A DNA stretch of 64,000 bases from Akkermansiaceae bacterium (GTDB taxonomy: Bacteria > Verrucomicrobiota > Verrucomicrobiia > Verrucomicrobiales > Akkermansiaceae). This document shows, one piece after another, positions 1-9,428 of this stretch (position 1 is the first letter of the stretch; each line of letters opens with the position of its first letter). Position numbers and translations under genes: made by a program. The stretch spans positions 62,001 through 126,000 of the forward strand of contig JACKPZ010000011.1 of NCBI GenBank assembly GCA_024233135.1. Direction: 5' to 3'. The notes beneath the pieces were generated by a model that saw only the letters and a program-made list of their open reading frames with translations, did no database searches and had not been told where the DNA came from.

Positions 1-836
1 AGACGGTGCTCGCGGAGCAGCGGCGCGGGTTTCGCCGGCAGGATGGCGGACGGCTCGGGGATCGGACTGAATGCGGAGTAGTAGACCCGGCGGAGCCGGT
101 AGGACTGATAGAGTTCCTCCGAGCGGGTGAGGAAATCGGCATCGGTGGAGGCATCGGCACCGACGATGACCTGCGTGCTCTGGCCTGTGGCGTGGCGCAG
201 CTTGCGGTCTCCTTGTTTCCTCCGCTCGGCGGCATCGTCGAGCTTGAGGCGGATGCGGCCCATCGCTTGTTTCGTTCGTGCGAGGTTTTTCTCGGGTGCG
301 AGGCGGTCGAGGCTGGTCTGGACGGGAAGCTCGAGGTTGAGGCTGATCCGATCGGCGTATTTCGCGGCTTTTTCGATGAGTTCCGGCGAGGCCTCGGGGA
401 TCGTCTTGAGGTGGATGTAGCCGCGGAAATCGTGGGTTTCGCGCAGTGTCCGCGCGACCTCGACAAGCTGCTCCATCGTGTGGTCCGCGCTGCGCGTGAT
501 GCCGGAGCTGAGGAAGAGGCCCTCGATGTAGTTGCGTTTGTAGAAATCGAGCGTGAGGCGGACGACCTCATCCGGGGTGAACGCCGCGCGGCGGACGTTG
601 CTGGAGCGCCGGTTGATGCAGTAGTGGCAGTCGTAGATGCAGCGGTTCGTCAGCAGCAGCTTGAGCAGCGAGATGCAGCGGCCGTCGGGAGCATAGCTGT
701 GGCAGATGCCCATACCGCCGGCCGAGCCGACGCCCGTGCCGTTTTTCGAGTCGCGGCGCTGCGCGCCCGAGCTGGCGCAGGAGGCGTCGTATTTCGCCGC
801 GTCGGCGAGGATGGCCAGTTTGTCGTGGAGATTCAT
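1..836 (-). CDS. Putative DNA modification/repair radical SAM protein (3' end off window)
   Basis: Reading leftwards from the ATG at 836, 278 codons are visible before the window ends, so the C-terminus is missing. A radical SAM cluster motif CxxxCxxC lies at C66, C70 and C73 (CIYDCHYC), preceded by a conserved-looking glycine-rich stretch and GRCISLLKLLLTNRC. The layout matches the family annotated as 'putative DNA modification/repair radical SAM protein' (TIGR03916 type). Members usually sit next to a DUF4130 protein linked to a uracil-DNA-glycosylase-like domain. Here that partner is about 19 kb away (19747-21180). The family's substrate is not established, so the repair role is inferred from genomic association. 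The gene is divergent from the ATP-grasp-like gene at 966, with about 130 bp between them. Confidence 0.85.
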   Translation of the reverse strand, partial: MNLHDKLAILADAAKYDASCASSGAQRRDSKNGTGVGSAGGMGICHSYAPDGRCISLLKLLLTNRCIYDCHYCINRRSSNVRRAAFTPDEVVRLTLDFYKRNYIEGLFLSSGITRSADHTMEQLVEVARTLRETHDFRGYIHLKTIPEASPELIEKAAKYADRISLNLELPVQTSLDRLAPEKNLARTKQAMGRIRLKLDDAAERRKQGDRKLRHATGQSTQVIVGADASTDADFLTRSEELYQSYRLRRVYYSAFSPIPEPSAILPAKPAPLLREHR

Positions 837-965
837 TTGGTTCGCATGAACAGTAAATGAAAGCGGAGGAAACTCCAGAGCGAAATCGGAGTCAACGATC
901 CGCCATGGCCACGCGGCGCGCAACGACGGTTGGAATCGCGCCGCTTTCCGGTTAGAGTGACGGGT

Positions 966-2285
966 ATGTCGGGCTCCGTCTCCATCCGTACCCAGCCCGG
1001 CCGCCTGCCGCCGCCGAGGGCGGACAGCGTGGCGTTTTTCGCGAACCTCTCGCACATCTTCTTCGACAACGAGGGACTCACGGAATCCCTGCGCGCCGAG
1101 GTCGAAGGTTTGGAAACCTATGGCGGCCGGCTCTTGCCGATCGTCGGGCTGCTGTGGTCCGGCGCCGACAATCTTCTGGTGATGGAGCGCGAGCCGCACG
1201 CCGGGCTGCCCGGGTATTTCCGCGAGCGGCTGGGATTGCGGCTGCCGGAGGTGCTGGTATGCGGCGCGGAGCTGCCGCCGGATCCGACGCTCGTCAGGGC
1301 ACTGAAAGACAAGCCGGGCAGGCTTGTCGACGGCTTCGTGACGGACCGCAAGCTGGCTGGCATCGCCGCCGAGGCCGGTCTCGGGTTGGCGGGCACCGTC
1401 GAGGGCAGCCTGCGTGGAAACAACAAGCTGTTGCTGCACGAGTTCCTCGCCGCCGCGGGCGAGCCGGTCTTCGAGACCCTGTTCGCGGAAACTCCGGATG
1501 ATGTGGGGAAAGCCGCCGCCGAACTCGCGCGCCGCGGCTATCGCCAGGCGGTGGCGAAGGCACAGATCGGCGCGTCGGGCATCGGGCTGGTGCGTTTCGA
1601 AACGGCGGAGGCTCCCGTGCTGCCGCCACCGGTTTTCCGGGACGGGAAGTGCCTCGTGCAAGGCTGGCTCGATGAGGCGGTGCCGGAGATCGAGCGCGTC
1701 GCCTCGCCCAGCGTCCAGATGCTCATCGCCGCCGCCGGCATCGAGCTCTACGATCTCACCGACCAGATCCTCAGCCCGCGCAGCATCCACGAGGGAAACG
1801 TTTCGCCGCCTCCGTCCCTCGCGAACAAAAGGCTGCGCGACGAGGTTCTTCGGCAGGCCGGAGTGGCGGCGCGATGGCTGCACGCGCAGGGATACCGCGG
1901 CACGGCGAGCGCGGATTTCCACCTCGCGTTCTGGCGCGGCGGGCACGTCGAAGTCCGGGTTTGCGAACTCAACGCGCGGGTCACAGGCGCGACCTATCCG
2001 TCGTTGCTGGCGCGTCATTTCGCCCCCGGCGGCGCGTGGTTGATGCGCAACCTGCGGCTGCCCGAGGCACCGCGCGGAAAGGAAATCTTCGAGGAGCTCG
2101 ACGACCGCGGCCTGCTCTATCAGACCGGAATGGACAGCGGCGTGCTGCCGATCAATTTCAACTCGAAGGTCCCCGGCCGGATCACCAAGGGACAATTCCT
2201 CTTCATCGGGCCCGATGCGGGGACCGTCGCCGGACTGCTGGAACAAACCGTGGCGCTCGACGAAATCACCTTCACCCGCGACTGA
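966..2285 (+). CDS. ATP-grasp-like ligase (PGM1/pre-ATP-grasp type)
   Basis: The ATG at 966 is preferred; in-frame GTG (957) and TTG (930) starts exist upstream. The 439-residue protein has a pre-ATP-grasp-like N-terminal region and then an ATP-grasp-like half. Visible features are a Lys-containing strand and glycine turn (AKAQIGASGIGLVRF) and an E-x-N-x-R metal-binding-type motif in CELNARVTGATYP. Such folds join a carboxylate to an amine using ATP; the substrate cannot be read from the sequence. Its stop codon overlaps the start of the following M20 peptidase gene (TGATG), so the two are probably translationally coupled. This suggests a peptide- or amide-bond-handling pair. Family assignment is by motif recognition only. 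Confidence 0.6.
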   Translation: MSGSVSIRTQPGRLPPPRADSVAFFANLSHIFFDNEGLTESLRAEVEGLETYGGRLLPIVGLLWSGADNLLVMEREPHAGLPGYFRERLGLRLPEVLVCGAELPPDPTLVRALKDKPGRLVDGFVTDRKLAGIAAEAGLGLAGTVEGSLRGNNKLLLHEFLAAAGEPVFETLFAETPDDVGKAAAELARRGYRQAVAKAQIGASGIGLVRFETAEAPVLPPPVFRDGKCLVQGWLDEAVPEIERVASPSVQMLIAAAGIELYDLTDQILSPRSIHEGNVSPPPSLANKRLRDEVLRQAGVAARWLHAQGYRGTASADFHLAFWRGGHVEVRVCELNARVTGATYPSLLARHFAPGGAWLMRNLRLPEAPRGKEIFEELDDRGLLYQTGMDSGVLPINFNSKVPGRITKGQFLFIGPDAGTVAGLLEQTVALDEITFTRD

Positions 2286-3466
2286 TGAACGACCATCCAT
2301 CCGAACTGCGCGAGCGCCTCATCGCCCTCACCCGCGACCTCGTCCTGATCCCCGGCACGGAAGAGCGGCCCGAGGATCTCCGGCGCGCGATGGAATGGCT
2401 GGGAAACCACCTTGAGGGCATTCCCGGCCTGCGGGTGACCCACCACGAGTCCCACGGGGTGCCCTCGCTGGTGGCCATGCCGGAGGGTTGTGCGAAACCC
2501 GATGTCCTGATGTGCGGCCACATCGACGTGGTGCACCATGCGGACCCCGCGGTCTATCGGAGCACGGTGAGCGAAGGCCGGATCGTCGGACCAGGCAGCG
2601 GCGACATGAAGGGCAACGTCGCCATTATGTTGGAGCTTCTGCGCGCCGTGCAGGAGCGCGTCCCCGGCGCGCCGCTCGCACTGGCGGTGACCGGCGATGA
2701 GGAACGCGGAGGCGAACACGGGACACGCGCCTTGTTCGACGAATTCGGCCTCGAATGCTCGCTCGCCATCGTGCCGGACGGCGGATCGATCGACGAGATC
2801 GTCGTCGAGGAAAAGGGCATCCTGCATGTCGAGCTTCGCTCGACCGGCGTCTCGTGCCACTCGGCGCGGCCGTGGCTGGGCCGCAACGCGCTCGAGCAGA
2901 TCGTGCGCTCGGTCGATGCGCTGCGGCTCGCGTTTCCTCCCGGCGATGACGCCGGCCATTGGTATGGCACGTGTTCGCTCACGCGGCTCGACGCGCCGAA
3001 CCGTTCGTTCAACCGCGTCCCGGCGCACGCGCGGGCCACGCTCGACATCCGTTTCCCCGCGCCGGCCACGGTGGAGGAAATGATGGAGCGCGTGCGCGGC
3101 TCGGTGGTGGACGGCGTGGACGTCGAACTGGTGGTGGGTGCCGAGCCGAGCGTGCTCTCGCCGGACCCCGCCTTCCTGCGCGTCTGCGGGGAAACGCTGG
3201 GGCGTCCGCTGGTTTCCCTGCGCGAACACGGCGGCTCGGACGCCCGATTCATCGCAAACCGCGGCATCCCCGTCCTCATGACCCGCCCCGAATGCGGCAG
3301 ACTGCACGCGCCGGACGAGTGGATTGAAATCGATTCGATGCTCGTTTTCTATCAGATCTACGAACGCTACCTGCTGGAACGTTTCGCCGGCCTGGATGTC
3401 TTCGACGGTCAGGGCGTCACCTTCGACAACCTTTCCCTCACCCGCCCGCCGCCCCGCCGATGCTGA
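2285..3466 (+). CDS. M20-family metallopeptidase
   Basis: This is a 393-residue zinc peptidase of the M20 family (ArgE/DapE/CPDG2 type). Metal ligands are visible in order: H79-x-D81 (CGHIDVVHH), D107 in GSGDMKG, the catalytic/metal pair E139-E140 in GDEERGG, D165 in PDGG, and a late His in GRLHAPDEW. A dimerisation-domain-like insertion occupies about residues 180-290. The family hydrolyses N-acyl or peptide bonds of small substrates in the cytoplasm; no signal peptide is seen. It overlaps the upstream ATP-grasp gene by one base and precedes a transporter/acyltransferase gene by about 80 bp. The exact substrate is unknown. Confidence 0.85.
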   Translation: MNDHPSELRERLIALTRDLVLIPGTEERPEDLRRAMEWLGNHLEGIPGLRVTHHESHGVPSLVAMPEGCAKPDVLMCGHIDVVHHADPAVYRSTVSEGRIVGPGSGDMKGNVAIMLELLRAVQERVPGAPLALAVTGDEERGGEHGTRALFDEFGLECSLAIVPDGGSIDEIVVEEKGILHVELRSTGVSCHSARPWLGRNALEQIVRSVDALRLAFPPGDDAGHWYGTCSLTRLDAPNRSFNRVPAHARATLDIRFPAPATVEEMMERVRGSVVDGVDVELVVGAEPSVLSPDPAFLRVCGETLGRPLVSLREHGGSDARFIANRGIPVLMTRPECGRLHAPDEWIEIDSMLVFYQIYERYLLERFAGLDVFDGQGVTFDNLSLTRPPPRRC

Positions 3467-3544
3467 GAAGCGTTGACGGTCAATCTCCCGCGGGTTTCTT
3501 CGCGCTTCCCGCGGGCGGGTCGGGCGTCTAGCGTCCGGACAACG

Positions 3545-6067
3545 ATGAGTGACGAGGACGCCGCGTTCGAGCCGACCCGCCGGCAATGGGTCGGTTTCTG
3601 GTGCATGATCGCCCAGCAGACGCAGAACGCGTTCAACGACAAGATGTCGCAGTTCATCCTCATCCCGCTCGGCGCGGCGGTGGGGTTCTCGGTCGAGTCG
3701 CAGGCGGGCATGCTCATCGCGTTGCCCTTCGTGTTGTTCGCGCCGCTGGCCGGCTGGTTGAGCGACCGCTTTTCCAAGCGCGACGTCATGCTGGCCTCCG
3801 CGCTGCTCCAGCTCACCGTGCTGGCCGGCATCTGTGGCGCGGTCCTGATGCGCAACATGCCGCTCGCCCTCGGCGGTTTCTTCGGGCTCGCCATCCAGTC
3901 GGCGTTTTTCAGTCCGGCGAAGATCGGCATCAACAAAGAGCTCGTCGGCTCGCGCCACCTCGGCTTCGCCGCGGCTTTCCAACAGATGACGGCGATGCTC
4001 GCCATCCTCGCCGGCCAGATCGTGGCCGGCTGGTGGTTCGACCACCGCTACCACGACCTCGGCGGGATACCGGCCAAGGCGTGGGAAGCGGCGCTGCACC
4101 CGCTGGTGCTGCTCACCGCGCTGGCAGTGCCCGCCGTCGCCCTCGCCGCCTTCATCCCGCGGGTGCCGGCCCAGGGAAACGAAAAGTTCCGCGTTCCCCT
4201 GCTGTGGCGCCACTTCGGAAACCTCGGCGACCTGTGGCGCGACCGCGGTATCCGCCAGGCCTCCTTCGGCGTCGCGTTCTTCTGGGGCTTCGCCGCCTAC
4301 ATCAACCTGTGGTCGGTGAAACTCGCCAAGGCGATGACCGGCGGCGGCGAGGGCTTCGGCACCTTGTCCTCGCAGTTCATGGCCGCCGCCTCGCTCGGCA
4401 TGGCCGCGGGTTTCGGTTTCTCGTCGTTCGTGCTTCGCCGGCGCATCGAACTCGGCTGGGTGCCGCTGGCCGGCTTCGGCATGACGGTGTTTCCGCTGGT
4501 GTTGTATTTCCTTCCCCCGCACGGCGGGTGGTTTCTCGTCGCGCTCGGCATGCTGGCGTTTTCCTCGGCGTTGTTTCTTTCCCCGCTCAACGCGTGGCTG
4601 CAGGACCACTACCCGCCCGCCATGCGCGGCGACCTCCAGGCCGCGGTGAATCTCCAGGACTGCCTCGCAGGCATGCTCGCCATCTCGCTCATCGTCGGCT
4701 TCGGGAAAGGCGCGGAAATGTTCAACTTCGAGGAGCTCCCCGCCTTGCGCGGCCACCTGCTGTTCCTCGCCGTCGTCTGCGCTTTCGCCAACGTCCTCAT
4801 CCTCCGGCTGCTGCCCGCGGATTTCATCCGCGTCATCGGCACCGGCATCACCCGCGCCATCTATCAGGTGCGCGTCACCGGCCTCGAACACATCCCGCGC
4901 AAGGGCGGCGTGTTGCTGCTGCCGAACCACGTCACCTTCGTCGATTCCTTCCTGCTCTCCGCGGCCTGCCCGCGGCCGATCCGTTTCGTGATGGATGAGG
5001 TTTTCACCAAACACGCCGGCATCCGCCTCTTCACCACCTTGTTCGACACCGTCACCATCCGCAAGGACCAGCCGCTCGAGGCCATCCGCGAGGTGATCCG
5101 TGCGCTCAACCAAGGCGACTGCGTCTGCCTGTTTCCCGAAGGCCAGCTCACCCGCACCGGCACGCTCTGCCCGCTCCAGCGCGGCTTCGAGTTCATCGCC
5201 CGCAAGGCCGGAGGCCACCCGCTCGTCCCGGTGTGGACCGACGGCTCGTGGGGCTCGATCCACTCGTTCGAGCGCAACCACTTCTTCCGCAAGCGGCCGC
5301 GCAACTTCGGCCATGGCGTGCAGGTCGCCTTCGGAAACCCGCTCTCCGCCGGCAAACACGACATCCGCACCTTGCAGGACGCCCTGCTGCGCGCGTCCGC
5401 CGCCGCCATCACCCACACCTTCCGCAACCGCCGTTGGGACACCCGCCTGCCCGGCGCCAGCCACCTCGCCGCCCAGGACTTCCGCTCCCTCGCTCCCGCC
5501 GACCGCCGCCGGATCTGGGTCAACGGCCACCAGATCGGCATGGTCAACGCCCTCCCGCGCGGCGGTGCCATCCACGCCCTCGCCTGTGATCCCATGCTCG
5601 CCCTGCTGCCCGGCATCTTCGTCACTTTCTGCGAACTTTTCCGCACCGACCTCCACATCCACGAGACCTTCGACGGTGAGAAAGCCGGCACATGGATCGG
5701 CGGCGACAGGCTGCGCCAGTTCCTCCAGACTACCCAGATCACCAGTGCCGTCACCTTCTACGACTTCGGCTCCCGCCCGCTGAAACCCGTCGAGCGCGCC
5801 GGCCTCCGCCACTGCCCCTGCCTCGCCATGGACGGCATCGTCGTCGCCATGTCGATGCCGAACCCGCCCGTCGCCAAGGACGACTTCGCACCCCAGCTCG
5901 GCCGCAAACCCAAGTCATGGGGAAAACTCCTGCCCGGCTTCTGGATCGAGCGCCCCGCCGACGGCCCCGCCACCGTCCACGGCCCCGCGACCCGCGACTA
6001 CGGCCTTCGCCTCCCCGCCGGCACCACCCTCGATGACGAAGGCTTCCTTGCCGCCGCGAACGGGTGA
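3545..6067 (+). CDS. MFS transporter-PlsC-type acyltransferase fusion
   Basis: The ATG at 3545 starts an 840-residue protein. Residues about 15-420 are a major facilitator with about 12 hydrophobic segments, similar in layout to the lysophospholipid flippase LplT. Residues about 440-640 form a glycerolipid acyltransferase with the HX4D motif (H462/D467 in NHVTFVD) and the FPEG block. This resembles the LplT-Aas lysophospholipid uptake and re-acylation system fused in one chain, but an intact acyl-ACP synthetase domain is not evident. The final 200 residues have no assignment that I can support. The protein probably acts at the inner membrane in phospholipid remodelling. It is likely co-transcribed with the M20 gene upstream. 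Confidence 0.8.
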   Translation: MSDEDAAFEPTRRQWVGFWCMIAQQTQNAFNDKMSQFILIPLGAAVGFSVESQAGMLIALPFVLFAPLAGWLSDRFSKRDVMLASALLQLTVLAGICGAVLMRNMPLALGGFFGLAIQSAFFSPAKIGINKELVGSRHLGFAAAFQQMTAMLAILAGQIVAGWWFDHRYHDLGGIPAKAWEAALHPLVLLTALAVPAVALAAFIPRVPAQGNEKFRVPLLWRHFGNLGDLWRDRGIRQASFGVAFFWGFAAYINLWSVKLAKAMTGGGEGFGTLSSQFMAAASLGMAAGFGFSSFVLRRRIELGWVPLAGFGMTVFPLVLYFLPPHGGWFLVALGMLAFSSALFLSPLNAWLQDHYPPAMRGDLQAAVNLQDCLAGMLAISLIVGFGKGAEMFNFEELPALRGHLLFLAVVCAFANVLILRLLPADFIRVIGTGITRAIYQVRVTGLEHIPRKGGVLLLPNHVTFVDSFLLSAACPRPIRFVMDEVFTKHAGIRLFTTLFDTVTIRKDQPLEAIREVIRALNQGDCVCLFPEGQLTRTGTLCPLQRGFEFIARKAGGHPLVPVWTDGSWGSIHSFERNHFFRKRPRNFGHGVQVAFGNPLSAGKHDIRTLQDALLRASAAAITHTFRNRRWDTRLPGASHLAAQDFRSLAPADRRRIWVNGHQIGMVNALPRGGAIHALACDPMLALLPGIFVTFCELFRTDLHIHETFDGEKAGTWIGGDRLRQFLQTTQITSAVTFYDFGSRPLKPVERAGLRHCPCLAMDGIVVAMSMPNPPVAKDDFAPQLGRKPKSWGKLLPGFWIERPADGPATVHGPATRDYGLRLPAGTTLDDEGFLAAANG

Positions 6068-6252
6068 GTGACGGCCATCCTGGGCAGGAGACGGAATGAG
6101 CCATCGCGGCAGCGGCAGGAGTTCGTGCTCAGCCACAGGACCGTTCCGCCGTCGGCATGTTTCTGTCGCCATCTCCACTGTCGGCAGGCTGCCCTCCGAT
6201 CGCGTGATCCAATGACTTGAATGTCGATGGGATCAAGCGACGTAGCTCCCAC

Positions 6253-7641
6253 GTGAACCGAAGTTTCCTGCTTCTCTCCCTGCTGGCGGCGCCGTTGCTC
6301 GCGACGGCATCACCAAACCTGCTGCTCATCACGGTGGACGACATGAATCGTGATTCGGTCGGTGCGTACGGCTGTCCGATCGAAGGGATCACTCCGAACA
6401 TCGATCGCCTCGCCGCGCAGGGCATCCGCTTCGACCGCGGCTTCGTCAACGTCGCCATCTGCCAGCCCTGTCGCGCGGTCCTGATGACCGGGCGCTATCC
6501 ACAGACGAACGGTGCGGCCGGTTTCGAGCGGATCTCACCCGACGTGCCCAGCCTGCCCGAAGCGTTGAAAAGCGCGGGCTACTACAACGGCCTCATCGGA
6601 AAGGAAATCCACGTCGTTCCATCCCGCCACCATGCGTTCGACCGCATCCGGCCGGAAGGAACCCTGGGACACGGGAGAGATGCCAAGAAGTATGCCGAGG
6701 CGGTGAGAACCATGATCGCCGAAGCCGGCGACCGGCCTTTTTTCATCATGGCCAACACCCATGATCCGCACCGTCCCTTCGCCGGCAGCGCGGCGGAGAA
6801 ATGGAGGCCCCGCCCGAAGGTCACGCGAACGATCACGGCGGACGAGGCGGTCGTGCCCGGATTCCTGCCCGACATCCCGCCCGTGCGGAAGGAACTCGCG
6901 GAATATTTCACCTCCGTCCACCGGGCCGACGAGGTTGTCGGCGCGATCCTCCGCGAACTCGATACCGCCGACGTCGCGGACAACACGCTGGTCCTCTTCC
7001 TCAGCGACCACGGAATGCCGCTGCCGTTCGCAAAGACCAATTGTTACCTCGCTTCGAACATCACGCCATGGATCATGCGCTGGCCGGGACATATCCAAGC
7101 GGGATCGTCCGACGCGAAACACTTCGTCAGCGGCATCGACGTCGCTCCGACCTTCCTCGACGCCGCCGGCGTGCCGAATCTCGAAGGCGCCGACGGACTT
7201 TCGATCCTCCCCACGATCGATGGAAAGGAACAAGCCGGCCGCGACCGGGTCTTCACGTTTCATCAGAAGCCGTTCTCCGGGAAGCGCCTTCCGATGCGCG
7301 CGGTCAACGACGGGGAGTTTCTCTACATCTGGAACGGCTGGGCGGATGGGAAAACCGAGTTCCGGAACGAGTCGATGTCCGGTCTGACCTTCCAAGCGAT
7401 GAAGAACTCCGGCGACCCCGCCATCCGTGCCCGCGCCGGATTCTATCTCCACCGGTGCCGAGAGGAGCTCTATCAGATCCGAAACGACCCCGACTGCCTG
7501 CACAACCTGCTCGGCGGAACCAACGGAACGTGGAAGCCGCGGGCCAGCGGCATGACCAAGATGCTATGGCATTGGATGAAGGATGTCGGCGACCCCGAGT
7601 TGAAGAACTTTGAGGCACAGGTCGACCTGGCGTTGGATTGA
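6253..7641 (+). CDS. Secreted sulfatase (formylglycine-dependent)
   Basis: The GTG at 6253 is chosen because it opens directly onto a signal peptide (NRSFLLLSLLAAPLLATAS). A TTG at 6217 would add 12 residues. The mature protein begins with the sulfatase metal-binding stretch LLLITVDDMNRDS. The active-site motif is C70-Q-P-C-R followed by AVLMTGR. This fits CxPxR, with Cys where Ser is more usual at the fourth position; C70 would become formylglycine. A second metal-site region, DHGMPLPFAK, follows near residue 253. The enzyme probably removes sulfate esters from polysaccharides outside the cytoplasm, as is common in Verrucomicrobia and Planctomycetes. No maturase gene is seen nearby. Confidence 0.9.
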   Translation: MNRSFLLLSLLAAPLLATASPNLLLITVDDMNRDSVGAYGCPIEGITPNIDRLAAQGIRFDRGFVNVAICQPCRAVLMTGRYPQTNGAAGFERISPDVPSLPEALKSAGYYNGLIGKEIHVVPSRHHAFDRIRPEGTLGHGRDAKKYAEAVRTMIAEAGDRPFFIMANTHDPHRPFAGSAAEKWRPRPKVTRTITADEAVVPGFLPDIPPVRKELAEYFTSVHRADEVVGAILRELDTADVADNTLVLFLSDHGMPLPFAKTNCYLASNITPWIMRWPGHIQAGSSDAKHFVSGIDVAPTFLDAAGVPNLEGADGLSILPTIDGKEQAGRDRVFTFHQKPFSGKRLPMRAVNDGEFLYIWNGWADGKTEFRNESMSGLTFQAMKNSGDPAIRARAGFYLHRCREELYQIRNDPDCLHNLLGGTNGTWKPRASGMTKMLWHWMKDVGDPELKNFEAQVDLALD

Positions 7642-7693
7642 TGTCCGGACCAACGCCCGACCCGTCCGTGACCGGATGGGAAACCCGCTTCGC

Positions 7694-8353
7694 TCACCCC
7701 ACCATTCCGACGACTTCTTTCACCATCGCACGGATGCCGATGGCGACCTGGTCGATCGAAGCGTCGTACATGTACGCGGGCGTGGTGACAATGCGGTTCT
7801 CGGCATCGATGTGGATCTCGGTGACGGAATGATCCGCGTGTTTGGCACCCAGTTTTTCCAGTCCGGCGGCGGTCGCTGCGTCGTTGCCGATGGTGAGCTC
7901 GGGGGACGCGGAACCGAGGGCTTTCGCGGCGACGGCGGGTGCGATGCAAGCGAATCCGAGCGGCTTGCCGGCGGCGTGCATCGCTTTGACGAAGGTCTCG
8001 ACACTCGGGTCGATGGAGGCGTCGGCGCCATCGACGGCGAAGCTGCAGAGGTTTTTCGCGGCACCGAAGCCGCCGGGAAACACAGCGGCATCGAGCGACG
8101 CAACATCCGCCTTCCCGAGCGGCGTGATCTTGCCGCGGGCGATGCGTGCGGCCTCGACGAGGACGTTGCGGGTTTCCCCTTCGGCCGGCTGTCCGGTGGC
8201 GTGGTTGACGACGTGCATCTGCGGAATGTCCGGCGCGAAACAATGCGCCTCCGCGCCGGCCTCGGCGATGGCGAGCAGGGTGAGCACCGCTTCATGGATC
8301 TCCGCGCCGTCGAAGACGCCGCAGCCGGAAAGAACGACACCGATCTTTTTCAT
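7694..8353 (-). CDS. elbB: ElbB/ES1 family glyoxalase-like protein
   Basis: This 219-residue protein is a DJ-1/PfpI-superfamily member of the ElbB (isoprenoid biosynthesis glyoxalase, ES1) type. Visible features are the N-terminal GVVLSGCGVFDGAEIHE, the FPGGFGAAKNL turn and the nucleophile-elbow Cys in LGFACIAPA. ElbB has glyoxalase-like activity in vitro, and its link to isoprenoid biosynthesis is historical. It is convergent with the sulfatase gene (52 bp between stops) and appears to be a single gene. It ends in GIRAMVKEVVGMVG, a family-typical C-terminus. The full length matches the usual 215-220 residues. Confidence 0.92.
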   Translation of the reverse strand: MKKIGVVLSGCGVFDGAEIHEAVLTLLAIAEAGAEAHCFAPDIPQMHVVNHATGQPAEGETRNVLVEAARIARGKITPLGKADVASLDAAVFPGGFGAAKNLCSFAVDGADASIDPSVETFVKAMHAAGKPLGFACIAPAVAAKALGSASPELTIGNDAATAAGLEKLGAKHADHSVTEIHIDAENRIVTTPAYMYDASIDQVAIGIRAMVKEVVGMVG

Positions 8354-8405
8354 GAGCCGAGCCTATGCGAATGGCGGCCGGGCCATCAATGACGGATCAG
8401 GCGCG

Positions 8406-9305
8406 TCATGGCTTCCACGCCTTGATGGTTCGGGCGCGTTTGCTGTAGAAGCGGGCGAAGGGATCGTCGCGGAGTCCCTTGAGGCCGGCGATGACGCATT
8501 CGGCGTTGACCACCGCTCCGTCCCACCCGGTGTGGAGGTTTTCCTTTGGTGAAGGGACGTAGAGGCGGTCGACCTTGCGTTCGCCAAGCCACTCGTATCG
8601 GGCGCCGATGATTTCGTTGAGCGGCACGAACAGGGTGCGCGTGTCCTTCGCGACCTGTTCCGCCCATTCGGCATGCCCGCCTCCGCGTTTGAACCTGCGG
8701 TCGTCCGTCCACGACTTGCGCGGTGTGAGCGAGCAGATGACGGGCGTGGCTCCCGCGGCCCGGGTTTCCTCGACATAGCGGCCCAGATACCATCCGAAGG
8801 TGTGCACGGTTTCGTCGCCGTTCATGCCGGTTTCCCCACTCACGCCGGGAAGGGCGCCCTTGCCTTTCGCTCCGCCGTTGTCGTTGGCGCCGAACTGGAT
8901 CATCACGAAGTCGCCCTTCCGGATGAGCGGCCGGGTGTTTTGCCACCACTCGCCGGTGTAGAAATTCCGGCTGCTGGTGCCGCCCATCGCGCGGTTGACG
9001 ATGTTGATCTTTTCGAGGTCGAAATACGCGGCGATGGGACCGCCCCAGCCCCATTGGCCGTCGGGTCCGTTGTCGCCTTTCGATCCGTTGCGGACGGTGG
9101 AATCTCCGATGAGCCAGAGGGTCGGCAGGGCATTCTTCGCCGGCACCGGGGCGACATACCGGCCCGTTCCCTCGCCCATCTGCGTTCCGCGCGGGATATC
9201 GTCCGGCTGGAGCCGCGGCTTGGCGATGCCTTGCGCGGAAACCCGCGGGTGCACCGTGGCGGAAATCATGACGAGTGCGGTGAGGAGAAGGGTCCTGGGT
9301 TTCAT
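8406..9305 (-). CDS. Secreted SGNH acetylesterase (rhamnogalacturonan acetylesterase-like), copy 1
   Basis: The ATG at 9305 opens a signal peptide (MKPRTLLLTALVMISATVH), giving 299 residues. SGNH blocks are visible: GDST (nucleophile S69) in LWLIGDSTVRNG, a Gly block in MGGTSSRNF, GANDNGG for the Asn block and a C-terminal H/D region near NLHTGWDGA. It resembles CE12-type rhamnogalacturonan acetylesterases, which deacetylate pectin side chains. A paralogue lies at 24625-25500, sharing GDSTV, the HxxGWYL motif and PRKSW. It stands alone, facing away from the Sel1-repeat gene at 9429. Confidence 0.87.
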   Translation of the reverse strand: MKPRTLLLTALVMISATVHPRVSAQGIAKPRLQPDDIPRGTQMGEGTGRYVAPVPAKNALPTLWLIGDSTVRNGSKGDNGPDGQWGWGGPIAAYFDLEKINIVNRAMGGTSSRNFYTGEWWQNTRPLIRKGDFVMIQFGANDNGGAKGKGALPGVSGETGMNGDETVHTFGWYLGRYVEETRAAGATPVICSLTPRKSWTDDRRFKRGGGHAEWAEQVAKDTRTLFVPLNEIIGARYEWLGERKVDRLYVPSPKENLHTGWDGAVVNAECVIAGLKGLRDDPFARFYSKRARTIKAWKP

Positions 9306-9428
9306 GGCGGCTGCGTCGGCTTGGTCCGATTGAAGCGGATGAGACATGACTGTCAGTGAGAAACTCGCGGGCCTGCGGGCCGGCAGATCTCCCTTGGCGT
9401 CGGCCCGGGCGGATGATCGAATGCCGGC

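Noticed and set aside
2120..5812. A 1230-codon open frame on the minus strand
   Set aside because: It runs antisense to the M20 and MFS/acyltransferase genes, whose products match known families. Its product is low-complexity and rich in Arg, Gly and Glu, as expected from the mirror frame of GC-rich DNA.
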